DNA of 43,261 nucleotides, taken from Sulfuricurvum sp. (GTDB lineage Bacteria; Campylobacterota; Campylobacteria; Campylobacterales; Sulfurimonadaceae). Each line of letters starts with the position of its first letter. Position 1 is the first letter of the stretch. The position numbers and the translations under genes were made by a program. This document shows, in pieces, positions 1 through 10,069 of this stretch. A model generated the notes under the pieces. It had not been told where the DNA came from, searched no databases, and was given only the letters and a program-made list of their open reading frames with translations. The stretch lies in the NCBI RefSeq assembly GCF_028681615.1, contig NZ_JAQUHV010000018.1, positions 1 through 43,261 of the forward strand. Reading direction: 5' to 3'.

Positions 1-127
1 CTGGCAGCTTCTTGTTTGAACTCGTCTGTATATCTCGGTGGCATTCACTTCTCCTGTCGCCTTTCGCTTCTGTCATATCGACATAATCGGCGTCTTAAAA
101 AGTGTCTACATTTAAGGGGTCATTCCA
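1..127 (-). mobile_element. IS3-family insertion sequence, left copy (5' end only)
   Basis: These 127 bp are the exact reverse complement of 43135-43261; identity stops abruptly at 127/128, which marks the tip of the element. The tip reads TGGAATGACCCC on the minus strand, a form typical of IS3-family termini. A minus-strand orfA begins with ATG at 44 and runs off the window (MPPRYTDEFKQEAA), which resembles the N-terminus of IS3/IS911-type OrfA helix-turn-helix proteins. The IS interrupts tnsB. Only the 5' end is present, so the exact IS group cannot be given. Confidence 0.85.
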
Positions 128-1037
128 CTTTGGGAAGAACCGCATTGGCGATACACATTGCAACCGATGTCGTACTCGGCGCATCCAATGATAAAAAATA
201 TCCCATTATCATCCGACTGTACACATCAATCATCAAGGTGATCCATGGCCGCCCAATCGGCAATCTACTATCGTCATCAACCAAAATGATATCTACTTGG
301 GTATGGTCAATTTGTGCCACTTGCAAAGGATAATCCGTTTCATATTTGTTGGGCGCGGGTGCAAATTTATCCTTTGCTACCGAAGCATTCCCCTGCTTTT
401 TCAGTCGTTCATATTCAGTAATTCGAGAAATGCGGTTACGGATCGTATTTTTACTTGGCGAAACCAAATTTTCCTGATTACACTGATCGAATATTTTATT
501 CATAACAAATTGAATCGAATGACGCTCTCGTGTTAGATAATGCTCATTAATCTTTTCATGAATAATCTTTTCTGCACGGCTGTCAATTCTAATTTCTCCA
601 GGTTTTCTACCCTCCTTTTTTGGAAGAAGTCCCGTAAGTGTCCCAGTAGATTTATAGTTTCTCAACCACCGATATAGAGTCGTAAAGTGAATATTGATGC
701 TTTTTGCATGTTGTTCAATTTCAGCTCGGCTCGCTCCATTTAATATCGGTGCAATGGCAGCAAATCTTCTTTCCAGCTCCCTCCAGTCATCGTCACTTAT
801 ATCTGTAAGATCGCGATGAATAAATCCATTGTCTTGAACTTTATCCAAACTCACAGGTTTTAAATCTCTAATTAGTAAACGTTCGGGACGTTTTGTTTCG
901 ATATCAATGCCGATCACTTCATCAAAATCGATGATCAGACTTATCTGATAGACTTTACCACCACATTCAACATAATCTTCAGCCATAAACTTTAAAAGTC
1001 TTCTATCGAGTTTATGCCCTGTGCTCTGTGCCGTCAT
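128..1037 (-). pseudogene. tnsB: Tn7-like transposase TnsB, 3' end removed by IS insertion
   Basis: TnsB is the DDE (retroviral-integrase-fold) transposase of Tn7-like elements; it binds repeats in the transposon ends and joins 3' ends to target DNA. About 303 residues remain of a family that usually has 600-700. An N-terminal helix-turn-helix region (RAEIEQHAKSINIHFTTLYR) is followed by the start of the catalytic core. The first two acidic residues are visible in QIDHTQVD and LMIDVYSR, and the third (Glu) is lost because the reading frame enters the IS at 127 and stops at 120. I chose ATG 1037 because GAGGAA lies just upstream; an in-frame ATG at 1064 lies within tnsA. Almost certainly inactive. 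Confidence 0.88.
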
Positions 1038-1038
1038 T

Positions 1039-1749
1039 TCAAAATTCCTCTTCATTGGATTCATAATAATTTGGTGTATTGAGCCATACGACCGTATGAT
1101 GTCCCAAAGGCAAACTCATATCGCATGCAATTTTTTTATTTGCAAGTAAATGCCATACTTGACCAAGCCCTATTCCCCTTTGAACCTCGGTAACAAACAA
1201 ATATGCAAGCAAATGATCGATTGCGGTATGCCCGATAGCTTTTAGATGTCCCAAAATCCTTTCTTCCTCGTTTTCCGAGTAAACAAGGTTTTTATGTCGG
1301 GCAATGAAATTGATATTTTTAAGCTGCTGTCCACGGATTCTCTTTTCGTCAAAAATTTTAAAAACAAAACCATTTTCCATCGCATATCTCGTAGCTACTT
1401 TAAATCTATGTCGGTATTCGCAAAACTGTTCTTTGAGCTTATCAGCAGGTTTTACTTCAACCAACATTGGCTTTGGATGATCAGATATGACACCAGAGTA
1501 AGGCGACGATTTAAAATAGACCAAAAAATCTGGTGTATAAGGTACTTCTCTGCCATTTTCATTAATATATAAAAGCGTTACCGGCTGTTCGATCACATCC
1601 AAGACAAGGTCGTTATATTCACATAACGTAATAAAATCTTTTTCAAGCATTGACTCAAACGCAATAGTTTTTTCTTTACGAAATGAATAACGTCCTGACA
1701 CGCTCCCATAGGTATAACCGATCTTTCTATTTTTCATCGAGATTTTCAT
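1039..1749 (-). CDS. tnsA: Tn7-like transposition endonuclease TnsA
   Basis: TnsA cuts the 5' ends of Tn7-like elements and partners TnsB in a heteromeric transposase, giving cut-and-paste rather than replicative movement. The 236-residue protein shows the restriction-endonuclease-like core expected of TnsA: FESMLEKDF (about 31-39), YTPDFLV with Asp74, and LVEVKPADKL with Glu98 and Lys100. The C-terminal part would be the helical domain that contacts TnsC. A GGAG ribosome site sits 7 bases before ATG 1749. It lies next to the transposon end and precedes tnsB, the usual Tn7 order, with about 1 base between the tnsA stop and tnsB start. The gene looks intact but its partner is broken. Confidence 0.88.
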   Translation of the reverse strand: MKISMKNRKIGYTYGSVSGRYSFRKEKTIAFESMLEKDFITLCEYNDLVLDVIEQPVTLLYINENGREVPYTPDFLVYFKSSPYSGVISDHPKPMLVEVKPADKLKEQFCEYRHRFKVATRYAMENGFVFKIFDEKRIRGQQLKNINFIARHKNLVYSENEEERILGHLKAIGHTAIDHLLAYLFVTEVQRGIGLGQVWHLLANKKIACDMSLPLGHHTVVWLNTPNYYESNEEEF

Positions 1750-1767
1750 ACTGCTACTCCAGAAATA

Positions 1768-1901
1768 TTGTAGGACAGTTTATTGGTATTTGGAAAGGTT
1801 GTAGCACAGTTAACTATATTTTGTAGTAAAGTTAAATGAAATTTCATTTGATTAACTCCGTAGTAAGCTCTTGATTGTAGCATAGTTTAATGAATCTGTC
1901 A
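1768..1901. mobile_element. Tn7-like transposon end with TnsB-binding-type repeats
   Basis: Four direct copies of a 15-bp motif, consensus TTGTAGNANAGTTNA, start at 1768, 1799, 1821 and 1875, and a weaker copy may lie near 1857. Such arrays of TnsB sites define Tn7-family ends, with the tnsA gene adjacent to the end as seen here. The outermost copy is followed by TTAATGAATCTGTCA, after which comM coding sequence resumes. The element tip is therefore probably at about 1895-1904, and I place it near TGTCA ending at 1901. The exact tip and target duplication cannot be proven because the opposite end is outside the window. Confidence 0.72.
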
Positions 1902-2542
1902 GCGGCACACATAAAGCCCAAATCGGTGAAGTTGGATTGGCACACGGCGGAATCTTATTCTTTGACGAACTCCCCCATTTTTCTAAAACCGTTCTTGAAG
2001 CATTACGCGAGCCGCTGGAAGACCGCCATATACGCATTTCACGTGTCAATACAAAAGTGACCTACGATGCCAATTTTTTATTTGTTGCCGCCATGAATCC
2101 CTGCCCTTGCGGAAATCTTTTTAGCACATCCGTAGCCTGCCGGTGCAGCGACTTAGAAATCAGCCGGTACAAATCACGTCTTTCAGACCCTTTTTTGGAT
2201 CGCATTGATTTATATGTTCAGATGCATGCTGTCAGTTCCGAAGACAAACCCAGTGTCACTTCCCGCGATCTACATGCGATCGTACGTCAAGCCTTTTTGC
2301 GTCAGAAACAACGGGGGCAAGAACGATTAAACGGTGCGCTGAGTGATGCGGAAATAACCCAATACTGTCCGTTAAATTCGGAAACTCAGCAAGTAATCGA
2401 TCAGGCCATAGGAAGATTCGGGTTATCATTTCGGGCGGTAAGCCGTGTACTTAAAGTCGCACGGACGATCGCCGATATCGAAGGGGAAGATAATATTGGA
2501 AAAGCTCATCTGCTTGAAGCATTGAGCTATCGGAAAAGATAA
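1902..2542 (+). pseudogene. comM: comM (YifB, Mg-chelatase-like ATPase), 3' fragment left after transposon insertion
   Basis: ComM/YifB is a hexameric helicase that promotes branch migration during natural transformation. The fragment runs in frame from about 1904 and begins GTHKAQIGEVGLAHGGILFF. It keeps the Walker B region (ILFFDELPHF), the NPCPCG cysteine motif with the following CRCS, the arginine-rich DPFLDRIDL segment and the C-terminal helical lid. The N-terminal Lon-S5-like domain and Walker A are absent. The frame is closed by a TAG at 1883 within the transposon end, so the split is due to insertion. A TTG at 1937 could start a short product, but this is unlikely to be functional. 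The stop at 2542 abuts the yeiH-like stop at 2543. Confidence 0.85.
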
Positions 2543-3646
2543 TTAAAATGTTGCCACAACCCATTTGGTAATGACAAAACCACCTACTACCAACCAAATA
2601 AACATGGATCCTGCCGCATAAATAGGGGCCAAGCCTAATCCTTTGAATTTAGCGAATCGTGTCCCCATTCCCAGTGCTGTCATTGCCATCGTAAGCAAGA
2701 ACGTATCGACGATATTGATATTTGCAATCGCAGAAGTGATCGTAGTGGCAATCGCTTCACCCGTATGTGCATCTGTAAAGTTCAGTATAAGCGAATTGAC
2801 ACCGGCCATACCGATAAAATATACGGCAAACCAAGGGATGACCAATTTCACACCGCCGCCTGCAGTCCCGCTTTTCTTGGCAGCATACGAGAGATAAATT
2901 CCCAATACAATCAACATCGGAGCGATCAAAATAACCCGTGTCATTTTTACAATTACCGCTGTATTGGCCATTGATTGATCGGCACCCGGAATGGATGCCG
3001 GTACGGCTACGACTTGAGCTACCTCATGAATTGTACCTCCTACATACATTCCGAACGTTGAAGGGTCCATATGCAAAAACCCTGTTGCGGGAGCGATGAT
3101 GGCAGCATACAATACAGGATATAAAAACATTGAAATAGTCCCGAAAAGGACCACCATGGATACAGCGACGGCAGCTTTATGCTCTTCACTTTTCAAAACA
3201 GGCTCTGTTGCCAGAACGGCTGCAGCTCCGCATACCGATGCACCTGCAGCAGTCAGCATTGAGGTATCCCGGTCAAGTTTAAAAAACTTTTGAGCTAAAA
3301 AAGTTCCGAGAATAAACGTGGTGGAAAGCATGATCAAAGAGACCATAAACCCCTCTATTCCCACTTGCTCAATTTGTTGAAATGTGATTCTAAAACCGTA
3401 AAACACGATTGCGAATCGGAGGATTTTTTTACCTGAAAAAGTAATCCCCCCTTCCCAGACGGAAGGGATACGGTTATGTAGGGTATTGGCAAAAAAGATC
3501 CCCAACACAATCCCCACAACTAACGGTGAAATTCCAAGATTTTTAATGGCACTGATGTCGGCAATCATCGTCGCGGCTGCGGCAAAGATGGCGACAAAAA
3601 GGATACCGCTGAGGGTACCTTTACGCTTTGCAGGTGAAAATGGCAT
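2543..3646 (-). CDS. YeiH/UPF0324-family putative sulfate exporter
   Basis: An integral membrane protein of about 367 residues with roughly ten hydrophobic segments. It matches the YeiH (UPF0324, conserved hypothetical 698) family through LGISPLVVGIVLGIFFAN near the N-terminus, GASVCGAAAVLATEPV in the middle and GGTIHEVAQVVAV later on. Family members are annotated as putative sulfate exporters, though the transported substrate is not settled. I chose ATG 3646 because AGGAG lies 5 bases upstream; the in-frame start at 3667 lacks this. It converges with comM with no intervening bases. Sulfur-compound export would fit a sulfur-oxidising lifestyle, which is an inference. Confidence 0.85.
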   Translation of the reverse strand: MPFSPAKRKGTLSGILFVAIFAAAATMIADISAIKNLGISPLVVGIVLGIFFANTLHNRIPSVWEGGITFSGKKILRFAIVFYGFRITFQQIEQVGIEGFMVSLIMLSTTFILGTFLAQKFFKLDRDTSMLTAAGASVCGAAAVLATEPVLKSEEHKAAVAVSMVVLFGTISMFLYPVLYAAIIAPATGFLHMDPSTFGMYVGGTIHEVAQVVAVPASIPGADQSMANTAVIVKMTRVILIAPMLIVLGIYLSYAAKKSGTAGGGVKLVIPWFAVYFIGMAGVNSLILNFTDAHTGEAIATTITSAIANINIVDTFLLTMAMTALGMGTRFAKFKGLGLAPIYAAGSMFIWLVVGGFVITKWVVATF

Positions 3647-3732
3647 CGCTTCTCCTATAAAATTCAATTATGACATTATAGGGAGAATCGGACAAATTTA
3701 AAAATAAGCCCGATTGAACCAAATATTCACCA

Positions 3733-6700
3733 TTATGGTACAACGATCTCCAGCCGAGTCGGAATTTCTCCGCCTGTTGAAGATTTGGCTGCCTCTTCTG
3801 CTTTGAGTACCAGTCGTTTTTCCAGACCCGCATTTTTCATCAGGTATAATCGTATTGCTTCTGCACGTTGATGTGCCAACAGCTGTGTCTCCTGTGGTGT
3901 AAGCGTTTGAATCGCAATGAGTTTCTCTATCAATGCATCACTGAAATGGCGTACAAATGCCGCTTCTTCCGGATATTTTTCTTCCAGATTGTTTTTAATC
4001 GTTTTGATTTCTTTGGAATCCAGAGAATCATCTGCCATATCTTCGAGGAGATCGAGACTCATGGCCTGAGGAGTATCGATTTTTAAATTTTTATTCCGTT
4101 TTAATGCCGCTTGGACCAGTTTTTTTGCTTTAAGGGCGTGTGTATCGGAAACCGTGTCCCATCCGCCATAGATATCCAATGTCAATTTAGGACGTTTTTC
4201 GAGCATACCGGCAATCTGGTCGAGTTTTTCAATCTGAGGAGGCTGCAGAACGGCTGATCCCCCCTCAAAATCGATCGAAGCGAGTTTGTCATTCTCAATC
4301 CCCAGCATCGAACTAAGCAGCCGGAAAGGTGACGTTACCGCTTTGGTAAAGAGATTTTTAATCACCTGCCATACGACACTGCCGTATTTGAAATCGGGTT
4401 TATTCACATCCCCCTCAACCGGGAGACTGACATCTATAACCCCATCACTGTCTTCGAGCAATGCAACGACCAGCCGCATCGGCCACGGTGATCCCCCCTC
4501 TTTTTCGGCACCCAGCTGAATCTGTTTGATAACGACCTTATTGTCTCCATTCATTTGTCCCTGGTCGATTTTGTATCCGAGATTTAAAAAGAGTTTCCCC
4601 CCGTCAATTTTATACCCCAAAAATTCGAGAGAATACGGAGTATAGTTTTTGAGATCGAGATTGTCGAATCCCACTTTGATATCGGTGTATTTCTTAGGGG
4701 CTGCCGTATTGAGCTGGCCGTCGATTTTTGCCAATCCGTATTGATCGACACCCCCGCGAAGTTTGACAAACGTCGTGACGTCTTTCGTCGTCGAAATCCC
4801 CAGTACCGAACCTTCCAAATCATGGATATACGTTTTAAACGGCAGAGGCAAAGACATGTCACTGAAGTTTGCACTACTGTCTCTCAAAACCAATTTGACG
4901 ATATCAACTCCAAAAGGGTTCCCCGACGACTTGGTCGCAGTTGTATTGGTATCGTTTTGGCTTTTTTTACTCAACGTGGAGAAGTTCAGAACTTTTTTCG
5001 AATCGATCAGAGTATTGGTATAGAATCCGTCAATCGCCAGCTGGTTGATTTTAAGCCGATTATCGGGGTAGGCATAGACAAACGGTGTCGCACCGATATT
5101 CTGCCATCCCAACAATACACTGTCGTCTCTCGTATCATTGACAACCCAATCGCTCAGTGCTACTTTCCCTTTTACCGAGGTTTTTGCAGGGGTAAAGTCA
5201 TAATTTCCTGCAACCGCCAGCGTCCCTCGACGCAGAGATGCATAGGTGGCAGGTTCGAGATACGGGTCAAAAATCGATAAATCAATCCCTTTTAGGGTAA
5301 ACGTTCCGTTACTTCGAAGCGGAGCCCGAACAAGATCCCCCTTGAGTTCTAATGATCCTTTTTCATTGACTCTCGTCGAAAGGGAAATATCATTTTTAGC
5401 CTTCGCATCGCTGCTAAAATAGCGAACATTCCCGTTCAACTGTTCAAAATTCAACGCTACCTTTTTGTGAGGGACCTCATCGGTAAATCCGAAAGTTCCG
5501 TCATTAAGAGTAATTTCATCCAGTTGATATCCCCATGGAACAGATGGCTCTGACTCGGCCTTCTGTGGTGAAGCATACAGATAGCGGGTCACATCGATCG
5601 AACCGTCTTTAAGCCGCTTTAACGATGCTGAGGGTTTGGAAATCAACACTTTTTTCACTGTTGCCATATGGTCGAAACGGTTGATTTCAACCCCTTCCAC
5701 TCCGATTCCCTCGATCCCGAAAGCTTGAGCATTATCACTTTTGCGTGTTACGCGAACGGCTTCTGTTCCCAATGAGAGTGTCAACGGAGTCTTTTCGTCA
5801 CTGCTAAGCGCACCGGTGTGAAGGGAGAAGTTATTCAGACTTGCCGTGTACGGTTCACGCGGGGCAAAATCGCTCCACTGAACTCCGACATTTTCGACGT
5901 TCACATTTCCCAATGCAAAACGCCAAGGAACTTTAGTCTCATTTTTATCTTCCGGGAATGCTTTTTGGATCTGATCGATATAGTCGAGCCAATCGATTTT
6001 CCCCTCATGCGACCGCTGTGCAGCCAAATTGACCCCTCCCACATTGAGAGATTCCGCATTAAAAATCTTTCGCAGAGGCTGAACGTTACCGTTTGTGACT
6101 TTGAGCGAAGCAAGGGTTAGGAGATTACGATCTTCTCCTTTTGGTATGACGCGCAGTTTGTCCATTTCAAAATGGAGGTTTGAGAGTTCGGTCGCATTGA
6201 TGTCATTGCTGTTAAAACGGTAATCAAATCTGAAGCCTGCCGTTCCATCAGCCACTTCAATCGGAAACTTCTCTTTAAAATAACGCCATGGCGTATAGAG
6301 TTTTCCCGAATCAAACGCTACGCTTCCATCCAGCGTAAGCGGGGAGAGAGAGTTGACTTTGCTTTTCAGTTCAATAAATCCCCCCTCGTTGATCGTTGCA
6401 TACACACGCATTTTTCCATTTGCTTTAGAAAGGTGCCGCAGATCGATATTATCGAGATTGAATCCTATCGGTCCCAACCCGACGCTATACGCTTTTCCGT
6501 CTGAAAAATCGTTATAATCCAGCGTCCCCTCATTCAGAGCGAAATGTTTGATAATCAGTCCCAAAGGCTCAGAAGGTTTCTTTTCTGTCTCCGTTTTGTC
6601 CCCTAGTTCAGTAAGCCATTTGAAATTAAAATCTCCGTTTTGATCACGGCGAATCGTGATCTTAGGCTCGCTCAATCGGATATCTTTGATAACCAAACCG

Positions 6701-6981
6701 CCGCGCCACAAATAATCCGTGGGGTCGAGATTGATCGAAAAAGCTTTGAGGGCAAAGAAATCGCCGTTTTGAGGCGTTTTAAAGGAGAAATTTTTAAGCT
6801 TTAAGTGAAAGGTAAAGGGGTTGAATGATGCCGCCTGAACCGACAATTTTCCCCCATGTGTTGCTTCATCCACTTTTTGGGGAACAACGTTTTTGAGAAG
6901 ATACGGTACTCCTAAAAAACCTGCTGCACTGTAAATCGCCACGCCTGCTGCCAACGATTTGAGGATTATCCCTTTATTCAT
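3733..6981 (-). CDS. DUF748 / AsmA-like envelope protein
   Basis: A very large protein (1082 residues) with one N-terminal membrane anchor at about residues 6-30 and a long beta-rich periplasmic body with repeated sequences of the type [13 protein letters not shown] and [13 protein letters not shown]. These are typical of DUF748 proteins in the AsmA/TamB-like superfamily, whose better-known members form bridge-like structures for lipid transport between membranes. The last 150 residues, starting [20 protein letters not shown], resemble an OmpA/MotB-like fold appended in DUF748 proteins. The gene is monocistronic, with its start at ATG 6981. The lipid-transport role is inferred from the superfamily. 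Confidence 0.8.
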   Translation of the reverse strand: MNKGIILKSLAAGVAIYSAAGFLGVPYLLKNVVPQKVDEATHGGKLSVQAASFNPFTFHLKLKNFSFKTPQNGDFFALKAFSINLDPTDYLWRGGLVIKDIRLSEPKITIRRDQNGDFNFKWLTELGDKTETEKKPSEPLGLIIKHFALNEGTLDYNDFSDGKAYSVGLGPIGFNLDNIDLRHLSKANGKMRVYATINEGGFIELKSKVNSLSPLTLDGSVAFDSGKLYTPWRYFKEKFPIEVADGTAGFRFDYRFNSNDINATELSNLHFEMDKLRVIPKGEDRNLLTLASLKVTNGNVQPLRKIFNAESLNVGGVNLAAQRSHEGKIDWLDYIDQIQKAFPEDKNETKVPWRFALGNVNVENVGVQWSDFAPREPYTASLNNFSLHTGALSSDEKTPLTLSLGTEAVRVTRKSDNAQAFGIEGIGVEGVEINRFDHMATVKKVLISKPSASLKRLKDGSIDVTRYLYASPQKAESEPSVPWGYQLDEITLNDGTFGFTDEVPHKKVALNFEQLNGNVRYFSSDAKAKNDISLSTRVNEKGSLELKGDLVRAPLRSNGTFTLKGIDLSIFDPYLEPATYASLRRGTLAVAGNYDFTPAKTSVKGKVALSDWVVNDTRDDSVLLGWQNIGATPFVYAYPDNRLKINQLAIDGFYTNTLIDSKKVLNFSTLSKKSQNDTNTTATKSSGNPFGVDIVKLVLRDSSANFSDMSLPLPFKTYIHDLEGSVLGISTTKDVTTFVKLRGGVDQYGLAKIDGQLNTAAPKKYTDIKVGFDNLDLKNYTPYSLEFLGYKIDGGKLFLNLGYKIDQGQMNGDNKVVIKQIQLGAEKEGGSPWPMRLVVALLEDSDGVIDVSLPVEGDVNKPDFKYGSVVWQVIKNLFTKAVTSPFRLLSSMLGIENDKLASIDFEGGSAVLQPPQIEKLDQIAGMLEKRPKLTLDIYGGWDTVSDTHALKAKKLVQAALKRNKNLKIDTPQAMSLDLLEDMADDSLDSKEIKTIKNNLEEKYPEEAAFVRHFSDALIEKLIAIQTLTPQETQLLAHQRAEAIRLYLMKNAGLEKRLVLKAEEAAKSSTGGEIPTRLEIVVP

Positions 6982-7079
6982 CTCGTTACCCCCATCGAAA
7001 AACTCTTTTCATTTTATCATACTTAAATCTATATTTCGACATAATCATTTACTTTAACTGCACAGTAGGGACAGCCGTA

Positions 7080-8099
7080 ATGAAGCGTAAACAAATTTAC
7101 AATCCAACCTCCAAAGAACATGTAAACGATCGCCAGATTTTCGGCGGTAATCCGACCGGTATTTTCGAGTTAAACAACATCAAATACCAATGGGCATATA
7201 ACCTCTGGGAAATGATGCTCAACAACACATGGTTCCCAAAAGAGGTCGATATGACACGCGATGCGGTCGACTACAAATACCTCACTGAGATGGAAAAAAC
7301 CGCATACGACAAAGCACTCTCCCAGCTTATTTTCATGGACAGTCTCCAAACGAACAACCTGATGGATAACGTCAACCCGTATGTGACGGCACCGGAAATC
7401 AACCTCATCTTGGTACGCCAAAGTTTCGAAGAAGCGCTTCATTCTCAAAGTTACGCGGTCATGGTCGACTCTATCAGCCAAAACAGTGAAGAGATTTACG
7501 ATCTCTGGCGACGTGATATGATGCTTAAAACCAAAAATGACTCGATTGCGGCACGTTATACCGAGCTTGCGAATGATCCAAGTGAAAGCGCTTTTGTCAA
7601 AGCCTGTTTTGCAAACCAAATTTTAGAGGGGATCTATTTTTACAGCGGATTTACCTATATCTACACCCTCGCGCGTTCAGGTAAAATGCTCGGAAGCGCA
7701 CAGATGATCCGCTTTATCCAGCGTGATGAAGTGACCCACCTCGTTTTATTCCAAAACATCATCAACACCCTGCGCCGCGAACGCCCCGATCTTTTCACCG
7801 AAACACTCATCGAAGAGGTCTATGATATGTTCCGCAAAGCGGTCGCATTAGAAGTGGCATGGGGTCAGTACATTACCCAAGGACAAATTTTGGGTCTTAC
7901 CAATGAAATCGTGGAACAATACATTCAGTATCTTGCCGACAACCGCCTCACCGCAGTCGGGCTAAAACCCCTCTACAATGTCTCCAATCCGATTAAATGG
8001 GTGGATGATTTCTCGAAATTCAATGATCAAAAAACGAATTTCTTTGAGGGAACCGTGACGAACTATTCCAAAGGAAGCCTCAGCTTTGACGACTTCTAA
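7080..8099 (+). CDS. nrdB: Class I ribonucleotide reductase, beta (radical) subunit
   Basis: NrdB holds the di-iron centre and tyrosyl radical that activates NrdA to reduce ribonucleotides to deoxyribonucleotides. The expected ligands are all visible: Asp87 (IFMDS), Glu118 and His121 ([10 protein letters not shown]), Glu183 (ILEGIYFY), Glu217 and His220 (RDEVTH), plus the radical tyrosine Tyr125. Length 339 is normal for the Campylobacterota form. It heads a run of six overlapping genes; the following nitrilase starts inside its last codons. Its partner nrdA is encoded 3.7 kb away on the other strand, so the two subunits are not in one operon. Confidence 0.96.
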   Translation: MKRKQIYNPTSKEHVNDRQIFGGNPTGIFELNNIKYQWAYNLWEMMLNNTWFPKEVDMTRDAVDYKYLTEMEKTAYDKALSQLIFMDSLQTNNLMDNVNPYVTAPEINLILVRQSFEEALHSQSYAVMVDSISQNSEEIYDLWRRDMMLKTKNDSIAARYTELANDPSESAFVKACFANQILEGIYFYSGFTYIYTLARSGKMLGSAQMIRFIQRDEVTHLVLFQNIINTLRRERPDLFTETLIEEVYDMFRKAVALEVAWGQYITQGQILGLTNEIVEQYIQYLADNRLTAVGLKPLYNVSNPIKWVDDFSKFNDQKTNFFEGTVTNYSKGSLSFDDF

Positions 8100-8820
8100 A
8101 AACCGCTCCATCGTATCGCTTTGTTTTGAAACGGACGAGGATTTTGAAAAAAACCTCGACCGTCTCATCACACTGATCGACCAATCTCCCGAAGATGCCA
8201 TTATCGTTGCCCCGGAAGTTGCTCTAAGCGGCTTTGCTTATGATCGATTTGACGAAGCTGCGGCATTTACCGTTGCAGCACTTGAAAAACTGCGTAAATG
8301 TGTACCGAATCGCCTTTTGATCTTCACCGCGATTACCAAAGAGGGCAATAACTTTTACAACGTCGCGTATATGCTTCACAACGATTGCATTCTTCACCGA
8401 CAAGCCAAAGCGAAACTCTTTGCGTTGGGTGCGGAACATGAGCATTTTACTGCGGGAGAAGAGGGTGCGATAACCCCCTTTGTATTCGAGGGGATCACCA
8501 TCGGTATCCTCATCTGTTTCGAACTGCGGTTTAAAACACTCTGGCAGCGTATGGAGGGGTGCGATATCATCGCACTCCCGGCTCAATGGGGGAAACTTCG
8601 AGCAGACCATTTCACCACTTTAACCAACGCACTTGCGCTCATGAATCAATGTTATGTTATCGCCTCTGATGCAGCCAATGAGGATACCAGTGCCATGAGC
8701 GGCATCATTACCCCCTTCGGCGGGGAGATCCGTAACAGCGGAGCCGAACTTTTAACCTCGCATTTTGAAGAGCGTACCGTCCTCTCAATGCGCCGATATC
8801 TCAATGTAGGAATCGAATGA
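8086..8820 (+). CDS. Carbon-nitrogen hydrolase (nitrilase superfamily)
   Basis: A 244-residue amidase-type enzyme of the nitrilase superfamily. The catalytic triad is recognisable: Glu44 in APEVALSGF, Lys108 in HRQAKAKLF and Cys144 in [10 protein letters not shown]. The substrate is unknown; relatives hydrolyse omega-amides or small amide metabolites. The start is a TTG at 8086, preceded by AAGGAAG at good spacing and overlapping the 3' end of nrdB by 14 bp, which suggests translational coupling. It overlaps pcm by four bases. Confidence 0.85.
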   Translation: MTTSKNRSIVSLCFETDEDFEKNLDRLITLIDQSPEDAIIVAPEVALSGFAYDRFDEAAAFTVAALEKLRKCVPNRLLIFTAITKEGNNFYNVAYMLHNDCILHRQAKAKLFALGAEHEHFTAGEEGAITPFVFEGITIGILICFELRFKTLWQRMEGCDIIALPAQWGKLRADHFTTLTNALALMNQCYVIASDAANEDTSAMSGIITPFGGEIRNSGAELLTSHFEERTVLSMRRYLNVGIE

Positions 8821-9461
8821 GCATCGATAAAATCACCATCATTAAAACCTCACGCATGGCCGAGGAGATCGCTAAAAAATTCCCTCTTCGCGCCAACATA
8901 AAAGAGGCGATCGTCCATACCAATCGGGAGATGTTTGTCCCGATCGCTATGCGGCACAATGCCTATCGTCTGGATGCACTGCCGATCGGTGCGCAGCAAT
9001 ACATCTCCTCACCGCTGACGGTGGCGAAAATGACCCAGTACCTCAGTCCCGAAGGGTGCGACAGCGTACTCGAAATCGGATGCGGCAGCGGTTATCAGGC
9101 GGCAGTATTGTCCAAAATTTTCCGCCGTGTCTTTACGATCGAGCGTATCGAATCGCTGCTGCTGGAGGCAAAAGAGCGCTTCCGACATCTCCATTTGGGA
9201 AATATTCACACCCGAACCGATGACGGACAAAACGGATGGGAGCAGTATGCCCCATTCGATCGTATTTTGTTTTCCGCTTCGGCACGGGCCATCCCTCAAA
9301 AACTCTTCGATCAGCTGCGAGAAGGGGGAATACTCTTGGCACCTATGGAGCGGGGGCGTGAACAGGTCATCACCCGATTTACAAAGCGGGGCGGCGTCAT
9401 CCATGAAGATCCCCTCGAAGTATGCGATTTTGTTCCGGTATTGGACGGAGTGGTACGATGA
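8817..9461 (+). CDS. pcm: Protein-L-isoaspartate O-methyltransferase
   Basis: This 214-residue SAM-dependent enzyme methylates L-isoaspartyl residues so that age-damaged proteins can be repaired. The family motifs are clear: the [17 protein letters not shown] substrate region, SAM motif [16 protein letters not shown], and the later [18 protein letters not shown] and GGILLAPM motifs. The ATG at 8817 overlaps the nitrilase stop in an ATGA arrangement, and its own stop overlaps the next methyltransferase start in the same way. Confidence 0.92.
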   Translation: MSIDKITIIKTSRMAEEIAKKFPLRANIKEAIVHTNREMFVPIAMRHNAYRLDALPIGAQQYISSPLTVAKMTQYLSPEGCDSVLEIGCGSGYQAAVLSKIFRRVFTIERIESLLLEAKERFRHLHLGNIHTRTDDGQNGWEQYAPFDRILFSASARAIPQKLFDQLREGGILLAPMERGREQVITRFTKRGGVIHEDPLEVCDFVPVLDGVVR

Positions 9462-10069
9462 GTGATCAGCGCGAATTTTGGAACGAACGCTTCGCCAAAG
9501 AGGGGTATTTTTACGGTAAAGAGCCGAACCGATACGTCGCCTCCCACATCGACACGCTGGAGAAGGGGAAAAATATCCTCTTTTTAGGAGAGGGGGAAGG
9601 GCGCAACGCAGCCTATGCCCTGAGTAAAGGGCACACCGTCACCGCACTCGATGCCAGCGATATCGGTTTGGCAAAAGCAGAAGCTTTGGCACACTCGCTT
9701 GGATTTACCCTGAGCCTTATTCACATCGATTTGGAAGACTGGGAGCCGGGTGAACACTATGATGCGATTTTCTGCTCCTTTCTCCACCTCGCTGAACCGC
9801 TCCGCAGTGATGTGTTTTCAAAAGTCATCGACCATCTCAAACCCGGTGCTATTTTCGCAGGAGAGTTTTTCTCTATACATCAGCTTCCACGCACTACCGG
9901 CGGCCCTAAAGATGAAACGCTTCTCTATACTGCCGATGAGTTACGCACACTTTTAGAACAAACACCGTGCGATATACTCGAACTCTGCGAAACCGAAACG
10001 GAACTCAACGAGGGAAGAGGGCATATCGGAATCGCTTCGGTTGTCCGTATGGCGGTACGCAAACGATGA
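9458..10069 (+). CDS. Class I SAM-dependent methyltransferase, TehB-like
   Basis: A 203-residue methyltransferase. It begins [20 protein letters not shown], a form common in TehB/tellurite-resistance-like and thiopurine-type methyltransferases. Motif I is [16 protein letters not shown] and the motif II acidic residue is in [12 protein letters not shown] small-molecule substrate is likely but cannot be named from sequence. I chose ATG 9458, which overlaps the pcm stop by four bases; an earlier in-frame start at 9422 would lie deep inside pcm. It overlaps the RsmB-like gene by four bases. Confidence 0.82.
   Translation: MSDQREFWNERFAKEGYFYGKEPNRYVASHIDTLEKGKNILFLGEGEGRNAAYALSKGHTVTALDASDIGLAKAEALAHSLGFTLSLIHIDLEDWEPGEHYDAIFCSFLHLAEPLRSDVFSKVIDHLKPGAIFAGEFFSIHQLPRTTGGPKDETLLYTADELRTLLEQTPCDILELCETETELNEGRGHIGIASVVRMAVRKR

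Noticed and set aside
128..1901. CRISPR-associated transposon
   Set aside because: tnsA and tnsB are present but no cas gene, CRISPR repeat, tnsC or tniQ is visible in the window; the type cannot be claimed.
1937..2542. Independent short protein starting at TTG 1937
   Set aside because: Coding similarity to ComM extends upstream of this codon to the transposon junction, so it is a gene fragment rather than a native start.
4741..5280. 179-residue plus-strand reading frame inside the DUF748 gene
   Set aside because: It is antisense to a well-supported gene, has arginine/glutamine-rich random-like composition and no ribosome site.
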